From assembly GCA_964516325.1 (NCBI GenBank), contig CAZFAP010000139.1, positions 1 through 13,055 on the forward strand: 13,055 bases of DNA. The letters are read 5' to 3'. Under the pieces are notes generated by a model that saw nothing but the letters and a program-made list of their open reading frames with translations, made no database searches and had not been told where the DNA came from. A program made the position numbers and the translations under genes. Each line of letters opens with the position of its first letter. The stretch's first letter is position 1. Shown in pieces: positions 1-5,508 of this stretch. Origin of the DNA: CAZFAP01 sp964516325 (GTDB taxonomy: Bacteria; Auribacterota; JABMQX01).

Positions 1-690
1 ATGGCCAAGCATGTCCAGAAGGAAGTGACGTTTCTGCGGGTTGGCGACCGGGCAGTCTCCGCCGCGGAAATTCTCTACCTCCTGGCGAAGGCGGTGCTCG
101 TGCTCGACAAATTCCCTCCTCCGCCGGTCCCGATTGGAGCTATGCCGATGGGGCAGCCGGTACCCGTCCAGCCCCGCGCGCTGGCTCCGCCTTCTGGATT
201 CCCGCCCCCAATCGCTCCGTTTGCCCTCGACCCCAAATTCCTGTACGGTCCCTCGAGCACATGGAGCGAGACGGTTCGGGAGGGCACGTTCCGGTGGAAG
301 CAGTGGCTCGAAGCCTGCCGCGACTTCCTCGAGGAGGCGGAGGACCTCGGTCGGATTCCGGCAGCGATTTGGGTTGCGGGCAAACCGGTCGCTCCGGAGG
401 ATTTCGTTGCCACTCTCGGCTCCGTCGTCGAGCGGCTTGCCGCCCCGCCGCCAAACCCTTTCGCCGGTGACGTGGTCGCAGCGTCTTTCGCCAGAGAAGA
501 TGTGCAACTCAAAAAGGGCAACTTCACCACGGACAAATACGTTTCCGAGGACCGAGCGGGGCTGTGGGGCTGGGTCATTTTCCCCGAGAACTTCCGCGCC
601 CCGAAGATGATGGGGCTTGCACGCCTCCAAGCCTGGACAATCAAACCCGCAATCCCTCTCTGGGCGGAGTCGTCGAGCGCGGGAGACTGA
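1..690 (+). CDS. Hypothetical proline-rich protein
   Basis: The reading frame opens with ATG at the first base of the window and ends with TGA at 688-690, giving 229 residues. The true start and ribosome binding site may lie upstream and cannot be judged. I do not recognise a family. Residues 1-38 look like a folded N-terminal helix region rich in Leu/Val/Ala. Residues 39-75 are strongly proline-rich (PPPP near 39-42 and several PxxP runs) and probably form a disordered linker. Residues 85-140 are acidic and helical, with Trp residues. The C-terminus (about 175-220) again looks folded. I see no signal peptide, membrane segment or catalytic motif, so it is probably cytoplasmic. The even codon use and length argue for a real gene. 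It is followed by a repeat-filled gap and has no visible operon partner. Confidence 0.6.
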   Translation: MAKHVQKEVTFLRVGDRAVSAAEILYLLAKAVLVLDKFPPPPVPIGAMPMGQPVPVQPRALAPPSGFPPPIAPFALDPKFLYGPSSTWSETVREGTFRWKQWLEACRDFLEEAEDLGRIPAAIWVAGKPVAPEDFVATLGSVVERLAAPPPNPFAGDVVAASFAREDVQLKKGNFTTDKYVSEDRAGLWGWVIFPENFRAPKMMGLARLQAWTIKPAIPLWAESSSAGD

Positions 691-802
691 CCGCAGAGCA
701 CGGCGAGACCGCAGAGGCTTTTTTACACGCGAAGGGGAAAATTCGAGAGTAATCCCTCAGTTACGGGGAGACCCACCGCAGAGGGCGCAGAGGGTGCGGA
801 GG
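689..802 (+). repeat. GCAGAG-type short tandem repeats, forward copies
   Basis: The decamer GACCGCAGAG occurs at 689-698 and again at 707-716. A second cluster at 775-802 reads ACCGCAGAGGGCGCAGAGGG and continues with the variant GTGCGGAGG, a roughly 9-base period. The same motif returns in reverse complement at 1146-1175. No encoded product is apparent. Confidence 0.7.
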
Positions 803-818
803 ATGCGAGTGCGTGGCA

Positions 819-865
819 TCCCGCCGTAGGCGGGACCCGTGGGAATCATGGGCAAGATGCCCATG
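819..865. repeat. Two adjacent perfect hairpins
   Basis: TCCCGCC (819-825) pairs with GGCGGGA (829-835) across a three-base loop. A few bases on, CATGGGCA (847-854) pairs with TGCCCATG (858-865), again with a three-base loop. Neither is followed by a T-run, so these are not typical terminators. They look like dispersed REP-type palindromes. Confidence 0.65.
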
Positions 866-939
866 CCACGACAGGACTCCCGACTCTCTGCTGATCAAGC
901 CGCGTGTAGCTTGCCACCGGAGACTGAGGGGTTACGTCC

Positions 940-964
940 GACAGGATAACAGGATTGACAGGAT
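940..964 (+). repeat. CAGGAT-type repeat, forward copy
   Basis: Three spaced copies of ACAGGAT-like heptamers with a period of about nine bases. The first 16 bases (GACAGGATAACAGGAT, 940-955) are exactly repeated in reverse complement at 1124-1139. Over 25 bases the two arms differ at only two positions. Confidence 0.75.
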
Positions 965-1114
965 TAAGGGGATCATCCTGCTGGCTCAAATCCCGTCCGA
1001 ATCCTTCTCTGGAGCGCTGGGGTTTGCCACAGTCTTCGCAAGCGGGAGTAAGCTCAGCCATCACAAGTCCCACCGATGACGGCACCGTGGCGGGACTGCC
1101 GCACTCCAAAGTCT

Positions 1115-1139
1115 ATCCTGTGCATCCTGTTATCCTGTC
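1115..1139 (-). repeat. CAGGAT-type repeat, inverted copy
   Basis: Reverse complement of the repeat at 940-964 (23 of 25 bases match by eye). The two copies enclose a 150-base interval. If transcribed they could form a long stem, but the nine-base internal period suggests a dispersed repeat family and not a designed hairpin. Confidence 0.75.
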
Positions 1140-1145
1140 CACCTT

Positions 1146-1175
1146 CTGCGCGTCCTCTGCGTCCTCTGCGGTTCC
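1146..1175 (-). repeat. GCAGAG-type repeat, inverted copy
   Basis: On the minus strand this reads ACCGCAGAGGACGCAGAGGA, the same nine-base unit as the forward cluster at 775-802. Together with the CAGGAT pair, it makes the two ends of the gap roughly mirror images. Confidence 0.7.
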
Positions 1176-1256
1176 ATCCCCATGCGAAAGACTCCAGCAT
1201 TGCCGATGACCTTCGCCACCCATGAGTGAGCGATTACTGCGAGGAAGAAGTTGCCC

Positions 1257-1285
1257 TTGACAAGAGGCGTAATGCGCGATAGGTT
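1257..1285 (+). promoter_or_regulatory. Weak candidate promoter
   Basis: A perfect -35 hexamer TTGACA (1257-1262) is followed after 17 bases by TAGGTT (1280-1285), which matches the -10 consensus poorly. It could drive the gene at 1524 with a leader of over 200 bases. This rests on the hexamers alone. Confidence 0.25.
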
Positions 1286-1496
1286 AAAAGGAGGGGTGTG
1301 AGTTTGGGCTGAGTGTGCGCACAGGTCCAAATCTGCAGGGAAGGGGTCAGTATGCCCGCGTTAATGGTTCTTCCGCCCGAAGGCGGGGTGGCTCTGTCAA
1401 GCACTTCCATTCACTCGTCTTCATGCCTATTGCAGTCTCCTGAACTGCTGCATCGCCAAACAGGGGAAAGACCTTCGGCGCCGCCGCATTTGACCC

Positions 1497-1516
1497 CCTC
1501 CCCGAGGAAAGGGAGG
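1497..1516 (+). promoter_or_regulatory. Ribosome binding site within a small hairpin
   Basis: GGGAGG at 1511-1516 is a strong Shine-Dalgarno sequence seven bases before the ATG at 1524 and decides that start. CCTCCC at 1497-1502 can pair with it fully across an eight-base loop, so the site may be partly masked in the mRNA. Whether this has a regulatory role is unknown. Confidence 0.5.
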
Positions 1517-1523
1517 AACAGAA

Positions 1524-2780
1524 ATGCGGACTCTAACAAGTTTTCTCGCCGTTGCATTTTCGATCGGGGTAGTTCTGAGCTCGCCTCACGCGAAAGCCGC
1601 TGAGCTGGTTTGGGAACCCACCACTTCCTTGCAGTCAAACAGGGTCTCCCCGGCAGAAGAACCATGGCAGGCCGTCTATCAGAGCGATTTCTCGACCGAG
1701 CCTGGATGGACGACGAACTCCCCGCAGAATTTCTACTGGAATCAGGCGGACGGGACGTACTACTTCAAAAGGACGAATGGCGCGGAGCAATACGCGTATA
1801 AGACCATCCCATTCGACCCCGGCGCCTCGTATGAACTCGAGTTCGACGTTTACATGATGCGGTGCGACTGGGCGGCTTCCCACTTCCTCGGCCTGGGCGA
1901 TTCCGACATGAGCATACAGACCGCAACGACTTGGCTTGTTTCCTACCACAAAGTTGATCAGGGCCAAACAGCTACGTTGATCTACTACGACAGCGAGGGA
2001 GGCTTTTACCACCCAGGAGGGGCCCAGCCCGCCCCATTTCAGTTGAACACGTGGTATCACAATGCCGCCGCTTATGACCGCACGGCGGGAACACTTTCTC
2101 TTCGGGTGACAAAGGTTTCCGACGGCTCACTCGTCGGGGAGGTGGAGTTAACCAGCGTCGGCGGCTTCGCAGGTGTTGACCGTTTGTACATGAGTTCTGT
2201 TACCCACGTCTATGCTACCGGTGCGATTGCCGAGGGCTACATTGACAACCTCGTTCTCAGGGAATACTCGCCCGCGGCGGAGGACATCATCTATCAGAGC
2301 GATTTCTCGACGGATCCGGCGTGGATGACTGACCAGCCAAGCAACTACTACTGGAATCAAACCGCGGGGACGTACCATGCAAAAGTGGAGAACAATGCCC
2401 CCGGCCATCGGCCTAACCGCTACTCCTACAAAGCGGTTACGTGGACCGGTGATTCGTTGGAGCTTAAATGGGATGTCAAAATAACGCGGATGGATTGGTC
2501 GGGTGGGGTTTGCTTTGGGCTGTTCGATGAGGACCTCGCCCTTGGCGGGTTTGAGGGCGGGCAGGGGGTGCAACTGGTGTTTGGTCATCCGGACGAGGAC
2601 AATAGGGAGCCGAGCGCACCGCCGGGATGGGGAGCCCGGTCAAGACCCTGTGTGTTGGGAGGCTCTGACTATTGCGAGGACCTTGCTTGCCACGGCATGA
2701 GGGTCCTCGCCGCATGCCAACTTGACGATGCGGACGTCTTCACCGAGCTGGTCCAAGCCCGCGCAATAGAACTCGCGTAG
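1524..2780 (+). CDS. Exported two-repeat (LamG/concanavalin-like) protein, 3' end disrupted
   Basis: Starts at ATG 1524 behind a good Shine-Dalgarno sequence. Residues 1-25 form a signal peptide (hydrophobic stretch, then AKA before AEL), so the product is exported. Two homologous units follow: unit 1 from about residue 51 (VYQSDFSTEPGW) to 255, and unit 2 from residue 256 (IYQSDFSTDPAW). The aromatic, Asp/Gly-rich beta-strand pattern resembles LamG/concanavalin-like carbohydrate-binding folds; this is inferred from the pattern. Unit 2 matches unit 1 only to about residue 360 (PDEDN), roughly half its 205 residues. The last 57 residues (REPSAP onward) have no counterpart in unit 1, and from base 2640 they are the antisense of the deoxynucleoside kinase gene. 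I infer that the original 3' half was lost when the island arrived, leaving a truncated gene that may be non-functional. Confidence 0.7.
   Translation: MRTLTSFLAVAFSIGVVLSSPHAKAAELVWEPTTSLQSNRVSPAEEPWQAVYQSDFSTEPGWTTNSPQNFYWNQADGTYYFKRTNGAEQYAYKTIPFDPGASYELEFDVYMMRCDWAASHFLGLGDSDMSIQTATTWLVSYHKVDQGQTATLIYYDSEGGFYHPGGAQPAPFQLNTWYHNAAAYDRTAGTLSLRVTKVSDGSLVGEVELTSVGGFAGVDRLYMSSVTHVYATGAIAEGYIDNLVLREYSPAAEDIIYQSDFSTDPAWMTDQPSNYYWNQTAGTYHAKVENNAPGHRPNRYSYKAVTWTGDSLELKWDVKITRMDWSGGVCFGLFDEDLALGGFEGGQGVQLVFGHPDEDNREPSAPPGWGARSRPCVLGGSDYCEDLACHGMRVLAACQLDDADVFTELVQARAIELA
1675..1696 (+). repeat. 22-bp direct repeat inside the exported protein gene, copy 1
   Basis: Identical at all 22 positions to 2290-2311. 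The distance of 615 bases equals 205 codons, so it marks the same point in both protein units. Conservation at the DNA level suggests a fairly recent tandem duplication or gene conversion. Confidence 0.75.
2290..2311 (+). repeat. 22-bp direct repeat inside the exported protein gene, copy 2
   Basis: Second copy of the repeat at 1675-1696, at the start of the second protein unit. It fixes the repeat length at 205 residues and so shows how much of unit 2 is missing. Confidence 0.75.
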
Positions 2781-3224
2781 GCGATTTACATACGCGGGTG
2801 AGACCCCCATCTCGTATGGGCGCCCGCGCTTTTTGATCCTTCGCATTAGCTCATCAATCGGTAGGTCGAGAAAGATGCTGAGTCTGGGGGTCTGCACTTC
2901 TCGGGCGAGGTTTGTGTACACATGCTCAAACAGAACGAGGTCGTCACCGGACAAGTTCATCCGAGCAAAGATCAGGTCCTTTGCTGGTGAGAAGTCGGTG
3001 ACTACCGCGTTCCGGGGATCCAAAGGGTGGAGCTGGTGGTAGTGAAGAAGGACGAAGCACAGCTCCGTCTCAAGGGCCGATCGATGTGGGTCTGCGTAGA
3101 AATCTGCTAGGAAGGGGTGCAAGTTGGTCTGCTCCAAAACCACAGGCCAGCGTAAAGCTTCAGCTACGAACCTGGCGGTCGTAGATTTTCCACTCGCTAT
3201 ACACCCCTCGATGGCAACAATCAT
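2640..3224 (-). CDS. Deoxynucleoside kinase (dNK family)
   Basis: A 194-residue P-loop kinase of the dNK/thymidylate-kinase superfamily that should transfer the gamma phosphate of ATP to a deoxynucleoside or deoxynucleotide in the cytoplasm. Visible motifs: Walker A GCIASGKST at 7-15; the acidic residue E31 in VVLEQT, where dNKs place their substrate-binding Glu; TDFSPAKDLIFAR at 76-88, the subfamily variant of the DR motif; and the Arg-rich lid RRIKKRGRPYE at 128-138. The length is normal. It is last in the operon, 51 bases after the preceding gene, with a weak Shine-Dalgarno (AAAAGG about nine bases from the ATG). Its last codons include the left inverted repeat, and its 3' end lies antisense to the broken gene at 1524. 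Which nucleoside it prefers cannot be told from sequence. In this context deoxyguanosine or a 2-aminopurine deoxynucleoside is an attractive guess. Confidence 0.85.
   Translation of the reverse strand: MIVAIEGCIASGKSTTARFVAEALRWPVVLEQTNLHPFLADFYADPHRSALETELCFVLLHYHQLHPLDPRNAVVTDFSPAKDLIFARMNLSGDDLVLFEHVYTNLAREVQTPRLSIFLDLPIDELMRRIKKRGRPYEMGVSPAYVNRLREFYCAGLDQLGEDVRIVKLACGEDPHAVASKVLAIVRASQHTGS
2647..2659 (+). repeat. 13-bp inverted repeat, left copy
   Basis: CCTGTGTGTTGGG, the exact reverse complement of 7635-7647. Beyond the core, both copies share AGCCCG on the outer side (8 and 10 bases away) and GCTC on the inner side (2 and 3 bases away). The pair brackets 5,001 bases holding all but the last few bases of the operon. 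Confidence 0.6.
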
Positions 3225-3275
3225 GCCCCAGGCCTTTTCTGTGCAGATTCATTCCTTTCGCGTTTCTGACGCACC

Positions 3276-4247
3276 TCAACGGTCTCCCGCACTTGGCTTG
3301 GGAACCTTCGTCTCGATATCCGCGAGGCGCTTCAACGATTCGGCGTGGGCCTGTGAAAGCTCACTTTGTTTTGCCCGAAGGCCGTTCAAGGCACTCGTCA
3401 TCTCCTGCATTTCCTTTTTCGTATCAACATAGAGCCTGTACGACCCCTGGTTGAGCGTAATTAAGCTCACGACCAAGCTCAGGAAAACGATCAGTCCGAT
3501 GTAGGAGGCTAACCTGAACCTCCTGATTGTTTTTGATAGCGGCGCCACTGAACTGGACACGTGAAACTCGCCGGATGGGTACTGAAGTATCGGCTTCCGC
3601 CAACATTTTCCCTTGTTGAAAAGACGGTTCTTGTATTTCCCATGACCCAAAAGTCCGTCCTGTGCAGCGTAAAGCTGTTCTTCAGTCTGAATGGTCTCCA
3701 AAAGTGGCTTGGCCTCTTCCCCGATCCCTGTAGTCTTCACAAAGTCGATAGTGGCAACATGTTCCCCCAATTGAATCATGATCGGGTTGTTGGATATGTT
3801 ATGCAAAGGGCAGCTGAGAACACCCTGAAAGCCGGGGTCAACCTGGGGCCCCGTGCCGAGAAGTAATCCCCTGTAGACAAGGCTGATGCGCAGGTTGAAG
3901 CGCGCGGCGATGTAATGCGGCAGTAGCAGCCTTTCTCCCATGGAAACAAACGCTATCGAATTCGGCGGGATCAGCAGCGTCGGCTTTTCTGGGGTAAGTA
4001 CCCTGTCTCTGCCCTCGACTTGACAGCGTGGACCCAAAGTGAGCTCGTAGCTGGCTGGCTTCAGTCTCTCCTCATTAAATGGGGAGATCATGCCGACCAA
4101 CCTTGCATAGTACTGGATACGGTCGGCCGAGAGCATTCCCCGGACTCCTTCTTCAGGGTCACGCCAGTAGGCAGGCACAAGCTGAAGACCCTCCGGTCTC
4201 TTCCAGTATTCGTTAGGGTCGAGCCTTTCGTTTACGGGATTCACCAT
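3276..4247 (-). CDS. Membrane-anchored dCTP deaminase/dUTPase-fold protein
   Basis: I chose the ATG at 4247 because AAAGGAG (4261-4255) stands seven bases before it, giving 323 residues. The frame stays open upstream to 4472, overlapping the previous gene. Residues about 38-175 match the dCTP deaminase fold: MLSADRIQYYA at 38, KPASYELTLG near 63-72, and VDPGFQGVLS at 136-145. In E. coli Dcd the equivalent strand continues into the catalytic Glu138; by my alignment this position is Pro147 here (SCPLHN), so deaminase activity is doubtful. Classical Dcd proteins are about 190 residues and soluble. This one adds a linker, a single membrane segment at about 247-265 (IGLIVFLSLVVSLITL) and a charged coiled coil at about 275-313. 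It may bind a deoxynucleotide at the membrane as a sensor or scaffold. The fold call is good; the function is inferred. Confidence 0.75.
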   Translation of the reverse strand: MVNPVNERLDPNEYWKRPEGLQLVPAYWRDPEEGVRGMLSADRIQYYARLVGMISPFNEERLKPASYELTLGPRCQVEGRDRVLTPEKPTLLIPPNSIAFVSMGERLLLPHYIAARFNLRISLVYRGLLLGTGPQVDPGFQGVLSCPLHNISNNPIMIQLGEHVATIDFVKTTGIGEEAKPLLETIQTEEQLYAAQDGLLGHGKYKNRLFNKGKCWRKPILQYPSGEFHVSSSVAPLSKTIRRFRLASYIGLIVFLSLVVSLITLNQGSYRLYVDTKKEMQEMTSALNGLRAKQSELSQAHAESLKRLADIETKVPKPSAGDR

Positions 4248-4254
4248 GAGATCT

Positions 4255-4261
4255 CTCCTTT
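4255..4261 (-). promoter_or_regulatory. Ribosome binding site deciding the dUTPase-fold start
   Basis: AAAGGAG on the minus strand, seven bases upstream of the ATG at 4247. The longer in-frame starts at 4391 and 4472 have no comparable site, which is why 4247 is preferred. Confidence 0.65.
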
Positions 4262-4410
4262 CGCTGCGAGCCAACACAACGTCTGACGGAAGCTTGATCG
4301 AATTCTCAAGGCGAGCGCCAGCAATCTTGCGAGGTGCGTGAAAATCTGGCGCCTGGCCCACAGGGACCAACGGCGAAGACGCCAGCTCCATCTTTTCAAG
4401 GCCAAAGGAA

Positions 4411-5508
4411 TCATCTCGCCTCCTTACTATAGGCGAATGCACAGGCCGCTCTGGGGGGGGCTTGGGACGCAATCTGCTCTCGGCGGTTCACAATGTGAGT
4501 GTGTCCGGGCCCCGTAAACAAGTACGCCAGCGGCACGTGCAAACGTTCCTCTAGGCTTCGCGCAAATCCCCTGGCCTTGGGCCCCAGGTCTTCCCAATCC
4601 TGCTTCCCGTAGTCGTAGTAATCAACATAGTCTGCGCCGTGGAGCGCCAGCGCCGTAGGTCGGTTGACCCGAATAGCACGCCTGGCTAGCTCCCAGTCGA
4701 ATTCCCCGACGCGCCGCAGGGTTCGTGTCACCGTCGTGTATTCAGCGATTTCCTTCGGACACCCAGACCTCGCTCTGACTTCTGCCCACGTGATTTCATT
4801 GTGCATCGGGCCCGAGTCTCCACCGACCCGAATCGGGTAAGTGCGGAACACAACTATCAAGTCCGTGACCAGACGGGGTGACAAACCGGCTTCCGACAGG
4901 AATGCCGCCGCCGTCGTGTCCCGACTTGTCACAAACGGGAATGAATCCGAGTGGTGAAGAGAGAGGCCAAATCCCTGCGTCCCCTCAACGATAACACTCT
5001 CCCCGCGGTCCAGAGCATCGTTCAGTTCTTCCGCAACATCCCCTACGAACCCACGCAATTCCGGAACCATCGATGCCAGTCGCAGGTTTTCATCTCTGAG
5101 CACCTTCCTCGCGGTGGCAGACCCCGTGCCCGAGAGGGTCGAGGCAAGTCTCTGCCGAAGTCCCAGACGCTTCTCCTCCATGATGTCCGCCTGCTCTATG
5201 ACGCCTGCGTTCCTGTCGATGCGCAGCCGACCCGCGGGTACACCGCAAAGAGCTATCTCCCGGAAGAGAACTGGAAGATCGATTAGCATTCCCGCCGCAA
5301 CGTAAAGTTTGCAGCGCTTTGCGACCACCCCGCTCGGAAGCTGTCTGAGCAAGTACTTCCTTCCGAGTCCCTGCGCAGTATGGCCTGCGTTGCTGCCTCC
5401 GCACCGTACTACTGAAACCGGCAACGACGCATTGCAGGCGAGGTAAGAAACCAGCTTGCCTTTGCCCTCAGAACCGTACTGCCCTCCCACTACGACCGCC
5501 AACGGCAT
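4411..5508 (-). CDS. purZ-like: PurZ-like adenylosuccinate synthetase homologue (Asp to Ser)
   Basis: A 365-residue PurA-superfamily protein, short like archaeal PurA and phage PurZ (E. coli PurA has 432). PurA joins IMP and aspartate using GTP. Phage PurZ instead uses dGMP and aspartate to make the succinyl precursor of 2-amino-dAMP (dZMP). The first loop reads GQYGSEGKGK: Ser13 stands where PurA has its catalytic Asp13, the replacement described for PurZ of phages such as S-2L. Retained: NAGH 40-43, SGTG 126-129, EGTQGFGL 175-182, SRDTTA 195-200, TYPIRVGG 223-230, TRTLRR 261-266 and TGPGHTH 332-338. The guanine-recognition motif of PurA (TKLD) is HGAD here (290-293), so the phosphate donor may not be GTP. 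Its ATG overlaps the upstream stop by one base (TAATG), with AAAGGAGG seven bases before it. A C8 tract lies near its 3' end. The family is certain; dGMP use is inferred and untested. Confidence 0.82.
   Translation of the reverse strand: MPLAVVVGGQYGSEGKGKLVSYLACNASLPVSVVRCGGSNAGHTAQGLGRKYLLRQLPSGVVAKRCKLYVAAGMLIDLPVLFREIALCGVPAGRLRIDRNAGVIEQADIMEEKRLGLRQRLASTLSGTGSATARKVLRDENLRLASMVPELRGFVGDVAEELNDALDRGESVIVEGTQGFGLSLHHSDSFPFVTSRDTTAAAFLSEAGLSPRLVTDLIVVFRTYPIRVGGDSGPMHNEITWAEVRARSGCPKEIAEYTTVTRTLRRVGEFDWELARRAIRVNRPTALALHGADYVDYYDYGKQDWEDLGPKARGFARSLEERLHVPLAYLFTGPGHTHIVNRREQIASQAPPRAACAFAYSKEAR
4453..4460 (-). repeat. C8 homopolymer near the purZ-like 3' end
   Basis: Eight consecutive C on the coding (minus) strand, inside codons for the Ala-Pro-Pro near residue 350, just past where PurA-family proteins normally end. 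The frame of the downstream dUTPase-fold gene is already open here, one base ahead of the purZ-like frame. A lost C or a +1 slip would join the two genes into one polypeptide. Confidence 0.6.

Larger units (their letters stand above)
691..1523. other. Repeat-rich intergenic region
   Basis: This 833-base stretch has no convincing gene. Short frames cross it, but they run through direct and inverted repeats and lack good ribosome binding sites. It contains three classes of short interspersed repeat (GCAGAG-type, CAGGAT-type and short perfect hairpins, listed separately), a weak candidate promoter near 1257 and the leader of the next gene. The repeats occur in opposite orientations at the two ends, as if the interval were built from copies of genome-wide dispersed elements. 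I see no tRNA or known riboswitch. Confidence 0.7.

Noticed and set aside
940..1139. CRISPR array
   Set aside because: The repeats are nine-base units in opposite orientations with no regular spacers and no cas genes.
2622..2639. Terminator after the kinase gene
   Set aside because: CCGGG and CCCGG can pair across eight bases just past the stop, but the stem is short and no U-run follows on the minus strand.
4411..5508. The housekeeping purA of this organism
   Set aside because: The catalytic Asp is replaced by Ser, the protein is short, and it sits in an island-like operon; the normal purA is probably elsewhere in the genome.
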